Shown here: positions 1-7,501 of the stretch, in pieces
Numbering within the stretch: the stretch's first letter is position 1
Layout: each line of letters begins with the position of its first letter
Assembly (NCBI GenBank): GCA_027011235.1
Contig: JALVAI010000480.1
Span: 1-16,328 of the forward strand
DNA length: 16,328 nucleotides
Direction: 5' to 3'
DNA from: Desulfobulbaceae bacterium
Lineage (GTDB): Bacteria > Desulfobacterota > Desulfobulbia > Desulfobulbales > Desulfobulbaceae
Notes under the pieces: model-generated
Database searches by the model: none
The model's input: the letters and a program-made list of their open reading frames with translations, nothing else
Told to the model about the DNA's origin: nothing
Made by a program: the position numbers and the translations under genes

Positions 1-131
1 TAATGACGGTACGAGGAACCGACAGGGGCGCCGTAGCGTAGAATCCGTTGGCTGACGTCAGGGCTGAAATCCGCGTCTTTTGCCTTTTTTGCGGCAAGAC
101 AACAGAGGGCAGCATGGGAAAGCACGGCCCC
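1..131 (-). other. Window edge; possible start of a further minus-strand gene
   Basis: This stretch lies just downstream of the hairpin-domain gene on the minus strand. Two minus-strand frames stay open to the window edge: one could start at ATG 115-113, the other at GTG 125-123. The third frame hits a stop. Neither short translation (about 38-41 residues) matches a family I recognise, and neither start has a convincingly spaced ribosome binding site. A downstream gene of the same operon is plausible, but the sequence does not decide the frame. Confidence 0.25.
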
Positions 132-782
132 CTATTCCCACTCCGCCTTGACCCGGGTAATGATTTTCTGGACAACGGCCAGCTTTTCTTCGGGACAGAC
201 ACCGATCAGGGGAACGCCCTGATCAACACTGTCACCCGGTGAAAAGTACAGGGAATGGAGGATTCCTGCCTCGCCGTCATAATAAACCGGCGTGTCCCGT
301 TTCATCAGTGACATGGTGATGATCTCGTCACCGGGCTGGATAACAATCGAGCGGGCCCCTTTCTGATCAATCCGGGACTGGATATCCATGGAAAAGTAAT
401 ACCTGGCCCGTTCAGGTGCAGGGAAGAGATAGAGGACTTCCTGCAGAATGGCCTCGATAATCTCCTTTTTCTTGAGCGGATGACGGATGGTGAGCAGTTT
501 TGTCCCGGCTTCGACAAATTTGCCCTCAACCTCTTTGTTCAGCGAGGCAATGGTGCCGTTGGTTTTGGAGGTGATCACCTTGGGGTTTCGCTCCCGGGTA
601 ATCTCGTAGAGCGGTGATCCTGGTTTGTGGTGCCACTCGCCACTGACGCCCTGTACTTCCGCCCCGTCTTCGACAAGAAAACGCACCTCCCCGGCATGGA
701 CAGCGAACATATCCACATAGTCATAGGGATCGGAACGATACTTGCTGAGAATTTCGTCAAAATGAATAGAATCGGATGTCAT
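132..782 (-). CDS. Biotin/lipoyl-type hairpin domain protein without a visible modified lysine
   Basis: This 216-residue soluble protein has two segments that look like the first half of a biotinyl/lipoyl domain. The first is about residues 68-105 (VITSKTNGTIASL, then EGKFVEAGTKLLTI). The second is about 165-200 (YYDGEAGILHSL, then SPGDSVDQGVPLIGV). Both follow the pattern of a glycine turn, 'G..V..G..L..I' seen in biotin carboxyl carrier and lipoyl-carrier proteins. The MKM or DK hairpin holding the modified lysine is absent, so it is probably not a carrier itself. A structural or regulatory part of a carboxylase or dehydrogenase complex is possible, as is an adaptor role. Upstream of the ATG there is only AT-rich sequence without a strong ribosome binding site. 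It is transcribed away from cmoA. The fold call is fairly safe; the function is unknown. Confidence 0.6.
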   Translation of the reverse strand: MTSDSIHFDEILSKYRSDPYDYVDMFAVHAGEVRFLVEDGAEVQGVSGEWHHKPGSPLYEITRERNPKVITSKTNGTIASLNKEVEGKFVEAGTKLLTIRHPLKKKEIIEAILQEVLYLFPAPERARYYFSMDIQSRIDQKGARSIVIQPGDEIITMSLMKRDTPVYYDGEAGILHSLYFSPGDSVDQGVPLIGVCPEEKLAVVQKIITRVKAEWE

Positions 783-1005
783 AAAAGATTACATAAATTA
801 TTAAAAAAGATTTATTTCAAAAAATCCAGAGCCCTGAACATACACAAAGGGCGGTTCCATAGTCGCCTGCCGGGACCAATCCCTAAAATTCAGCCAGGGG
901 ACAGAGGGAACAAATATCCTCCTTTCAACATGGCCGGGTATTGATTATAGTTGATGGACACTCATTTCCCACCACCCTGATCAGGAATGTATACTGAGAG
1001 TTGCA

Positions 1006-1794
1006 ATGGATAGCAAGGGTATTTTCCGCCCTGCCGCTCCCCTGAATACTGAAGAAAACGATGCCAGCATGAGCCGGGACACCATCTTTCAACAGCATGA
1101 CATAAAAGAGGATTTTTCCTTTAACGAGCAGGTGGCCGAGGTCTTTGACGACATGGTGCACCGGTCTGTACCCCTGTACGAAACCGTTATCGATGCCATT
1201 GCCCGCATCCTTGACCGTCATCAGCCCGGCCGGCAACTCACGGTCTATGACCTTGGCTGCTCAACCGGGACCACCCTGCTGGAACTTTCCCGAAGACTTC
1301 AGCACCGGCGGCTTCGGCTGATCGGCATCGACAATGCCGAATCAATGCTGGCAAAGGCCAGGAAAAAAGCGGCCATGTTCTGTAAAACCGATTGCCTGAG
1401 TTTTCGAAAAGACGATATTACAGGCTGCTCCCTTACAGATGCCGATGCCATCCTCTGCAACTATACCATGCAGTTTATCAGGCCGCCGGTCCGCAACGCG
1501 CTGGCCAGGCGTTTTTACCAGGCCCTGCCATCGGGCGGCCTGCTCATCGTCTGTGAAAAAGTGCTCGCCGCCGGCGCCTTTCACCGTCCGTTTATCGATA
1601 TCTACCATGATTTCAAACGGGAACAGGGGTATTCCGAACTGGAAATAGCCGCCAAGAGGGAGGCACTGGAAAACGTGCTGGTTCCCTTTACCGTTGATGA
1701 AAATATTTCCCTTCTTCGGGAGGCAGGTTTTGCCGAGGTGGAAATTTTCTGTAAATGGTTCAACTTTGCCTCCTTTGTTGCCAGGAAAATTTAA
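1006..1794 (+). CDS. cmoA: Carboxy-S-adenosyl-L-methionine synthase
   Basis: CmoA converts SAM and prephenate into carboxy-SAM, the cofactor CmoB uses to make cmo5U at tRNA position 34. The protein follows the E. coli enzyme along its length: SRDTIF near residue 23, FNEQVAEVFDDMVHRSVP (39-56), the SAM-binding motif YDLGCSTGTT (81-90), the acidic IGIDN (106-110), NYTMQF (152-157), and HDFKREQGYSELEI followed by KREALENV (201-224). The C-terminus FNFASFVARKI also matches. Homology begins at the internal ATG at 1069, so the first 21 residues are an extension. I keep 1006 because GAGAG stands five bases before it, while 1069 has no such signal. The stop is one base before cmoB, so the two form a tight operon. 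Identity is secure; the start is not. Confidence 0.93.
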   Translation: MDSKGIFRPAAPLNTEENDASMSRDTIFQQHDIKEDFSFNEQVAEVFDDMVHRSVPLYETVIDAIARILDRHQPGRQLTVYDLGCSTGTTLLELSRRLQHRRLRLIGIDNAESMLAKARKKAAMFCKTDCLSFRKDDITGCSLTDADAILCNYTMQFIRPPVRNALARRFYQALPSGGLLIVCEKVLAAGAFHRPFIDIYHDFKREQGYSELEIAAKREALENVLVPFTVDENISLLREAGFAEVEIFCKWFNFASFVARKI

Positions 1795-1795
1795 A

Positions 1796-2752
1796 ATGGA
1801 TTACCAACCCTTTTTTCCCACCGCCGATATCAAGACCCTGCATGATGTCCTCAGGCAGAAGTCAAAATGGATCAACCAGGCAAAAAAAGGCTTTTTACGC
1901 TATCGTAAACCTTATCAGTCTGTCAGCCATCTGCGGGCCAAACACTGTGATTTTTCCCTGGACACGGTGACCATCGGCACAGCGGAAGACATCAGCGCCG
2001 AAGAGAGGCAGCGTGTCGAACAGGTTTTGCGGAAATTCATGCCCTGGCGCAAGGGACCCTTTTCCATCTTTGATATTGTTGTTGACGCCGAATGGCGCAG
2101 TTATCGGAAATGGAATCGCATCCTGCCCGAACTTCCTGACCTGAATGGAAAAATTGTCGGCGATATCGGTTGTAACAATGGCTACTACATGTTCAGGATG
2201 GTCCCCTTCCATCCCCGGCTTGTGCTTGGTTTTGAACCCTATGTGCAGCATTATTACACCTTCCGCACCTTAAACGGTTTCGCCCGTCAGACCAACCTGC
2301 GCATCGAGCTGCTCGGCATCGAACACCTGCCCCTCTTTCCAGACTGTTTTGACATCCTCTTCTGCCTGGGAATTATTTACCACCGCCGTTCGCCGCTCGA
2401 CGCCCTGGAGGATCTGTTCCAGGCCCTGAAACCCGGCGGCACCCTGATCATCGAGTCCCAGGCCATTGCCGGTGAAGAGCCGGTGGCCCTCTTTCCTGAA
2501 AAAACCTACGCCAAGGTGCCGGGCACCTGGTTTGTGCCCACTGCCCCCTGTCTTGCAAACTGGCTGACCAGGTCCGGTTTTTCCAACGTCAAACAGTTCT
2601 GCCTCCATCCCATGAGCAGCAGGGAACAACGGAAAACAGACTGGATGGCCTTTGAATCCTATGACGATTTCATCCATCCCGATGATCCCTCCCGGACAAT
2701 CGAAGGCTATCCAGCGCCGTGGCGGGTGTTTTTTTCAGCCGAAAAACTGTAA
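1796..2752 (+). CDS. cmoB: tRNA U34 carboxymethyltransferase
   Basis: CmoB transfers a carboxymethyl group from carboxy-SAM to 5-hydroxyuridine at tRNA position 34, giving cmo5U, which widens wobble reading. The 318 residues compare with about 323 in E. coli. WRKGPF, EWRS and RKWNR place K86, W100 and K105 where the E. coli enzyme has its carboxy-SAM and catalytic contacts (K91, W105, K110, from memory). The SAM-binding motif is DIGCNNGYY (123-131). YHRRSPL (195-201), TDWMAFES, and HPDDPSRTIEGYPAP near the C-terminus are hallmarks of the family. The ORF is open further upstream to 1694, inside cmoA, but the ATG at 1796 is chosen because the family starts there and AGGA lies about ten bases before it. 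It follows the cmoA stop after one base. Confidence 0.95.
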   Translation: MDYQPFFPTADIKTLHDVLRQKSKWINQAKKGFLRYRKPYQSVSHLRAKHCDFSLDTVTIGTAEDISAEERQRVEQVLRKFMPWRKGPFSIFDIVVDAEWRSYRKWNRILPELPDLNGKIVGDIGCNNGYYMFRMVPFHPRLVLGFEPYVQHYYTFRTLNGFARQTNLRIELLGIEHLPLFPDCFDILFCLGIIYHRRSPLDALEDLFQALKPGGTLIIESQAIAGEEPVALFPEKTYAKVPGTWFVPTAPCLANWLTRSGFSNVKQFCLHPMSSREQRKTDWMAFESYDDFIHPDDPSRTIEGYPAPWRVFFSAEKL

Positions 2753-2957
2753 TAGCCACGATGATGCCACGCCCTGAGCCTTTTCAAGCCTGTATTTGCT
2801 CTTTTCTCCCAAAAGAGAGATAATAGTCTTGAAAAATGGGAAGCTAACCGCTATTGAAGAGAAACGAAGAGATGGATGGCTCCATCAACCACCGGGTGAC
2901 ATGGAAACGACTACGCAAACCGCAACCCGATCTGCATTGAAAAAAGGTGAATAGACG

Positions 2958-3500
2958 ATGAATGCAAACGAATGTACTCTGTTTCATGGCGGCCTGAAGG
3001 GCGCGGAAACCGTATTTGGTGAAAATGCCGAGAAATTCGGGGTCAACGAGGTTATTTTTACCTTTGAGGGACACCGGCTTAACCGGGACAAAAACCCTGT
3101 CATGCTCTCGGAAGAGGAACTTAAACGGGGCGACATCAGCATGGAAATTGCCTCCCGGATGATGAACCGCACCTATTATGAGACCGAAAAAATCCGCAGG
3201 GTTCTCCAGTCTATTTTTCATATGGTGAACAAGGGCCACCAGGTCTTTGTCATCGGTGTCATACTCCCGGACAACTCGGTCAAAGGTGGAACCGGTTGGG
3301 CCGTTGAACTGGCCAAGCTCTTTAATCGTCCGTTGCATGTCTTTGATCAGAACCAGAATAAATGGTTCACCTGGAAAGATGGGGCATGGGTGGAAGATTC
3401 GCCCAGAATCACCTATGACACCTTTGTCGGCTCTGGGACCAGGTATCTCAGTGATGAGGGCAGAAACGCCATAGAACAACTCTTTGCCGAGTCCTTTTAA
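2958..3500 (+). CDS. SLOG-superfamily-like nucleotide-binding protein
   Basis: This 180-residue soluble protein appears to be a Rossmann-like domain of the SLOG/YpsA kind. HGGLKGAETVFGENAEKFGV (residues 10-29) resembles the 'GG..GAD..FG..A...G' opening strand-helix. VFVIGVILPD (about 97-106) is a central strand, and GGTGWAVELAKLFNRPLHVF (110-129) is the phosphate-binding loop, helix and strand. FVGSGTRYLSDEGRNAIEQL near the C-terminus is the closing segment. Proteins of this general look occur in phages and bacteria as 'YpsA-related SLOG' members and are thought to bind nucleotides or nucleotide derivatives. AAGGTG about nine bases before the ATG is a good ribosome binding site. It stands alone between cmoB and the M23 gene. 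The superfamily call is from memory of motifs, and no ligand can be named. Confidence 0.55.
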   Translation: MNANECTLFHGGLKGAETVFGENAEKFGVNEVIFTFEGHRLNRDKNPVMLSEEELKRGDISMEIASRMMNRTYYETEKIRRVLQSIFHMVNKGHQVFVIGVILPDNSVKGGTGWAVELAKLFNRPLHVFDQNQNKWFTWKDGAWVEDSPRITYDTFVGSGTRYLSDEGRNAIEQLFAESF

Positions 3501-3670
3501 CCTCCCTGTCCTGTTTTCTTTTTCCGCGCCAGTGCCTTATCAATGACACGGGGCGCTGACGCGGAAAACCACCCCTTGCATCTCTGCGCTATTCCGTGTA
3601 TAACCTCTCCCCAACAGCAGGACCTTCCCTGCGGATTTTACCACCACCCAGGTAAACGGAACCAATCTTT

Positions 3671-4609
3671 ATGGACGAAGATAAATTACATATTATCATT
3701 ACAGGGGAATCCGGTCGGGGCCATACTTTTCTTATCCGAAAACGTCTCCTGAAACAATTCACCGCCTGGTCAGTCATCGGTGTGCTCCTGCTCTGCATGG
3801 GCACCATTACCGGATATTACCACTGGCGGCAAAACAGCAGCCTCAAACAAAAGATTGCCAATCTGGAACAGACCAACGCTGATACTGGTCTGGACATTGC
3901 CCTGAAACTGGCCCAGACAAAAGCCGAACTGACCCGGATACGATTGCAACACCTGCGGATAATCGATCGATACGAGACCCGGATTGACCAGTTGCAGCGG
4001 GAAAAGGCAAAACTGTATGCAGCCGGCATCAGTCGCCTTGACAAGCGTAACAAGGCCCTCAAAACCCTCATGGGCCAGATCGGTATCAAAGTAAAGGTCG
4101 ATGAAGATCCAGGCCACAGCGGCGGTCTCTATATCGACCCGGACGTCAAGGCCGGCGATGAACTCCTTGATACATCGGCTCCTTACCTTGCCCTGTTGCA
4201 AAAGCTTCCCCTTGGCCGTCCACTTTCATCAAGAATCACCTCCCGCTACGGCAGCCGCAGGGACCCGCTCAACCACAAAAAGGCCTTTCATGCCGGTATT
4301 GATTTCAAGGGACGAATTGGGGACAAGGTGCATGCCACCGGAAGCGGGGTTGTCACCCGGTCATCCTATGTCAGAGGTTTTGGCAACTGCATAGTTCTTG
4401 CCCACGGCAATGGCTACGACACCCTGTACGCACACCTGAGCAAACGACTGGTCAAGGTCGGCGCCCATGTCAGCCGGGGCCAGGTCATAGGCCTGGTCGG
4501 CAACACCGGACGCAGTACCGGTTCACACCTCCATTACGAGGTGCATTATCATAAAAAGACCATTGATCCCATGAAGTTTCTGAAAATCGCCAAACTTCTT
4601 TCCAAATAA
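3671..4609 (+). CDS. Membrane-anchored M23 family metallopeptidase (murein endopeptidase)
   Basis: This is a probable zinc endopeptidase that cuts peptide cross-links in the periplasmic peptidoglycan. The 312-residue protein has a short basic cytoplasmic N-terminus, one membrane helix (about residues 31-50), a charged, probably coiled-coil stretch (about 55-135), a linker, and a C-terminal LytM domain (about 185-300). The catalytic set is complete: HAGID gives H207 and D211, YAHLS gives H255, and SHLHYE gives H286 and H288. Zinc should sit on H207, D211 and H288, with H255 and H286 as catalytic histidines. The bactofilin gene begins 16 bases after its stop. Such pairs are known from shape-determining systems (for example Csd1 with CcmA in Helicobacter), which suggests localised wall trimming. 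The ribosome binding site is weak. Confidence 0.9.
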   Translation: MDEDKLHIIITGESGRGHTFLIRKRLLKQFTAWSVIGVLLLCMGTITGYYHWRQNSSLKQKIANLEQTNADTGLDIALKLAQTKAELTRIRLQHLRIIDRYETRIDQLQREKAKLYAAGISRLDKRNKALKTLMGQIGIKVKVDEDPGHSGGLYIDPDVKAGDELLDTSAPYLALLQKLPLGRPLSSRITSRYGSRRDPLNHKKAFHAGIDFKGRIGDKVHATGSGVVTRSSYVRGFGNCIVLAHGNGYDTLYAHLSKRLVKVGAHVSRGQVIGLVGNTGRSTGSHLHYEVHYHKKTIDPMKFLKIAKLLSK

Positions 4610-4625
4610 ATAATCTCCTGGACCC

Positions 4626-5102
4626 ATGGCAATCTTTTCCAAGAAGGACACCCTCAAGGATGAAGCCGAACTTGTTTCAAAGGAGGCAATATCCTGTATC
4701 ATCTCCAAAGAAATGCATATTACCGGGGAAATCAGCTTTAAGGGCAAGGCCCGTCTTGACGGGACAGTGGATGGTGACATCACGGGAGAATACCTTGTCC
4801 TCAGTGAAACCGGCCGGGTCAACGGCAATCTGCAATTGGGCGCCCTGATCTGCCATGGACATGTTCAGGGTGATATTGAGGCCCGTCTGGTCACAGCCCA
4901 CAGCACCGCCTCGATCAAGGGAAAGCTGACCTCGGCCAACCTGACGGTGGAACCCGGCGCCTGCCTGGAAGGAGAGATCCACAGCGCCGCCGGCCCGGAC
5001 AAGACCGCCGGCGTACAGGGAAAATCTTCCACCGCCACCGCCACACCCAGCATTGCAAAGCAACAGAAAGGGAAAAGCGAAGAAACACCAAAACAGAAAT
5101 AG
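4626..5102 (+). CDS. Bactofilin (polymer-forming cytoskeletal protein)
   Basis: Bactofilins form non-nucleotide-dependent filaments, usually under the inner membrane, that position cell-wall enzymes. The 158 residues contain a central right-handed beta-helix region (about residues 28-120) built of short strands and glycine turns: ITGEISFKGKARLDGTVDGD, then GRVNGNLQLGALICHGHVQG, then ASIKGKLTSANLTVEPGACL. Both ends are low complexity and charged. The C-terminal tail (about 120-158) is rich in K, T, S and Q and likely disordered. This matches the family in size and layout. The start follows the M23 gene after 16 bases, so the two are probably co-transcribed and act together. The gene ends about 60 bases from the convergent mnmE; no convincing terminator lies between them. 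Confidence 0.92.
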   Translation: MAIFSKKDTLKDEAELVSKEAISCIISKEMHITGEISFKGKARLDGTVDGDITGEYLVLSETGRVNGNLQLGALICHGHVQGDIEARLVTAHSTASIKGKLTSANLTVEPGACLEGEIHSAAGPDKTAGVQGKSSTATATPSIAKQQKGKSEETPKQK

Positions 5103-5164
5103 AGAAAAGAAGCCGACAGGATCATTTTTTATTAAAATCACAACAAGATCCATGTGAGCATCTC

Positions 5165-6559
5165 TTATTTTCCGATACAGAATTCGGAAAAAATCTTTTC
5201 CAGCACATCTTCCGGGGTGGTCACCCCGGTAATATCCATCAAACCATCCAGGGCGGACTGCAGCTCAACGGCCAGCAGGTCGGCGGGGATTTGCGCAACA
5301 AATGCCTGGTCAAGCCGTCTGCAGGTTGCCAGCATGGCCGATAAAATAGCCTTGTGACGAACATTGGGGGCACAGGCGATACGCTCATCCAGCTCCCGTC
5401 CGCTGTCAACGACCCGGGCATAAATGGCCTCCTGTAACTCTTCAAGCCCCATGCCGGTTTTTGCTGACAACCGAACAGATGCGGATGCCGGCAATTTCTT
5501 TTCCAGGTCCGCAATATGTTCTTTGCTCACCAGGTCTATCTTATTATAGAGAACAAGGTGGTTGCGGTTGCAAACCAGCCGATACAGCTCCCGGTCCTGG
5601 TCGGTTATGCCTGCGCTGGCATCGACCATAAACAGCGCCAGGTCCGCCTCATCCAGTTTTCTGCGCGCCCGTTCAATGCCAAGGGCCTCAACCATGTCCT
5701 TGTGGGCATGAATACCGGCGGTATCGACCAGGTGGACGGGAACGCCATGGATGGCGATCATCTCTTCGATGGTGTCCCGGGTCGTACCGGGAACACTTGT
5801 CACCAATGCCCGTTCCTCCCGGAGCAGGCCATTGAGCAGACTTGACTTGCCGACATTGGGCCGCCCGACAATAACAACATGCACTCCTTCGCGTATCACC
5901 TTGCCCCGGCCGGCAAGACGCAGCAGCTCCTCCAGGGGCGCAATGACGCTCTCCTGCAGTTGATGTCGCAACATCTCCCGGTCGAGGATCTCGACATCCT
6001 CATCGGGAAAGTCAATGGCCACCTCCACATTCGCCAGCATCCGAACAAGAACGTCCCGCACCGGGGTCAATGCACGCTCCAGATTTCCCTGCAGTTGACC
6101 GACCGCCAGCCTGACGCCACTCTCGGTTTTTGCCTGCAGAAGATCGATCACCGCTTCGGCCCTGGTCAGATCGATACGGCCTGCCAGAAAGGCCCGTTTG
6201 GTGAATTCACCCGGCTCGGCGGGACGGGCGCCGGCAGCAAAGACTTCGGATAAAATAGATTGCAAAACCAGCCAGGAACCATGGCTGTGCAGCTCAACCA
6301 CATCCTCACGGGTATAGGTTGCCGGGGCGCGCATGTAGACGGCAAGAATTTCATCGAGAACATTTTGCTCGTCATCAACCGCAGAGCCATAATAGAGGCA
6401 ATGGCTTCTGATATTTTTCAGCTTGATGCGATGGGGCCGAAAGATACGACGCAGGATGGCAAGGGCGTCAGGCCCGGAGATACGGATTATTCCTATGCCG
6501 CCGGTACCGGCGGGAGTGGCGACGGCGGCAATGGTATCAGTTTTCGTTGGAACGGCCAC
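5165..6559 (-). CDS. mnmE: tRNA U34 modification GTPase MnmE
   Basis: MnmE works with MnmG to place the (carboxymethyl)aminomethyl group on wobble U34 of certain tRNAs. From the proposed start it has 464 residues (E. coli 454). The N-terminal domain opens with TDTIAAVATPAGTGGIGIIR. The inserted G domain has P-loop GRPNVGKSS (232-240), DTAG (279-282) and NKID (339-342). The C-terminus is the invariant CIGK. The ORF is open back to ATG 6640, but family homology begins only after residue 33 of that frame. A GTG at 6559-6557 is preceded by GAGG eight bases upstream, so I place the start there. This gives a 23-base overlap with the end of jag and suggests translational coupling. It is the last gene of the rpmH operon. 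Confidence 0.95.
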   Translation of the reverse strand: MAVPTKTDTIAAVATPAGTGGIGIIRISGPDALAILRRIFRPHRIKLKNIRSHCLYYGSAVDDEQNVLDEILAVYMRAPATYTREDVVELHSHGSWLVLQSILSEVFAAGARPAEPGEFTKRAFLAGRIDLTRAEAVIDLLQAKTESGVRLAVGQLQGNLERALTPVRDVLVRMLANVEVAIDFPDEDVEILDREMLRHQLQESVIAPLEELLRLAGRGKVIREGVHVVIVGRPNVGKSSLLNGLLREERALVTSVPGTTRDTIEEMIAIHGVPVHLVDTAGIHAHKDMVEALGIERARRKLDEADLALFMVDASAGITDQDRELYRLVCNRNHLVLYNKIDLVSKEHIADLEKKLPASASVRLSAKTGMGLEELQEAIYARVVDSGRELDERIACAPNVRHKAILSAMLATCRRLDQAFVAQIPADLLAVELQSALDGLMDITGVTTPEDVLEKIFSEFCIGK

Positions 6560-7472
6560 TTTGGCGGCCTCTACGCTTGCGGGCGGAAGATTTGTTCCCC
6601 TTGCCCGGCTTGTAGATAAGAATTTTCTTGAACAAACCATCCCCCACCGAACGGCTGCGAATGGCCTTGTCTTCCTGCAGGATCATATGTACCTCCCGGC
6701 GTTCCGCCGGGTTCAAAGCAGGAATTGCCTGGGTTTTTCCGGTTTCCTTCACCTCTTCGGCAAGCTGCAGGGCACGGGTTTTCAATTCTTCGGCCCGGCG
6801 CTGCCTGAAATTACCGGCATCAAGGGAGAGCATCATCCGCTCCGGCAGCCGGGAACTCATCATCTTGCGCAGTAAATACTGCATACTGTCAAGAGTACGT
6901 CCTTCAGTGCCGACCAGCTCATCTTCATATTGGCCGCTGATATGACAACGAAGGGCCGTATCTTCAACTTTCAAGCTTACGTCCGATGGATATCCCATCA
7001 ATTCAACCAGGCGGCATATGTCTGTTTTCACCTGATAAAGAACTTCTTCCGTGGGCGGCGCAACCGGTGTCGCTCTTTTTTTGTTCCCGACCCGCGCACC
7101 TATAGGTTTTTCCGGACCATTCGATTTTTCGGATTTCCCGGCCATCTTCTCATCGGCCGTTTCTTCAGAACCGGTCACAGATGAAGCTGTGTGCGGTTTT
7201 TCTTCCTTCTCGGCCTGTTGTTTGTCCCTGTCTTTCTTGTCAGCGGACGCCGCCCTTGGAGCCGGTTTCTTCTTTTTTTCTCCCCCTACAGAATCGGACT
7301 GCTTTTTCCGCACCCGTATATGCGCCTTTTTTCTGCACAGACCAAAGATTCCGGCGGAACCTGTTTCCAGGACCTCTATGTCCAGTTCTTCCTGGGAAAC
7401 ACCGAACTCCCTGCAGGCCTCTTCAATAATTGTCGTAACTTCCTGACCGTAAAAATCCTTTCCCTGAGCCAT
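6537..7472 (-). CDS. jag: RNA-binding protein Jag/KhpB
   Basis: This is a single-stranded RNA-binding protein conserved beside yidC. It has 311 residues and the usual three parts. The Jag-N domain is about residues 4-55 (EEACREFGVSQEELDIEVLE, then GIFGL). A long lysine- and glutamate-rich linker runs from about 56 to 140 and is likely disordered. The C-terminal half holds a KH domain (GRTLDSMQYLLRKMM) and an R3H domain (ALNPAERREVHMILQ, then the SRSVGDG motif). The C-terminal tail is strongly basic. AGGA about ten bases before the ATG supports the start. It follows yidC after about 30 bases and overlaps mnmE by 23. In other bacteria it influences cell division and wall synthesis by binding transcripts; that role here is inference. 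Confidence 0.93.
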   Translation of the reverse strand: MAQGKDFYGQEVTTIIEEACREFGVSQEELDIEVLETGSAGIFGLCRKKAHIRVRKKQSDSVGGEKKKKPAPRAASADKKDRDKQQAEKEEKPHTASSVTGSEETADEKMAGKSEKSNGPEKPIGARVGNKKRATPVAPPTEEVLYQVKTDICRLVELMGYPSDVSLKVEDTALRCHISGQYEDELVGTEGRTLDSMQYLLRKMMSSRLPERMMLSLDAGNFRQRRAEELKTRALQLAEEVKETGKTQAIPALNPAERREVHMILQEDKAIRSRSVGDGLFKKILIYKPGKGNKSSARKRRGRQSGRSNEN

Positions 7473-7501
7473 ATACTCTATTCCTGTTGCTTGTCAAAGG
7501 G

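Noticed and set aside
1694..1795. Upstream extension of the cmoB frame into cmoA
   Set aside because: Family homology and the ribosome binding site both place the start at 1796. The extension is an out-of-frame reading of the cmoA end.
2844..3479. Minus-strand open frame of 211 codons
   Set aside because: It is antisense to the SLOG-like gene, which has a ribosome binding site and recognisable motifs; the antisense translation has neither.
6560..6640. N-terminal extension of mnmE to ATG 6640
   Set aside because: The first 27 residues would lie entirely within jag and have no counterpart in MnmE. The GTG at 6559 has a good ribosome binding site.
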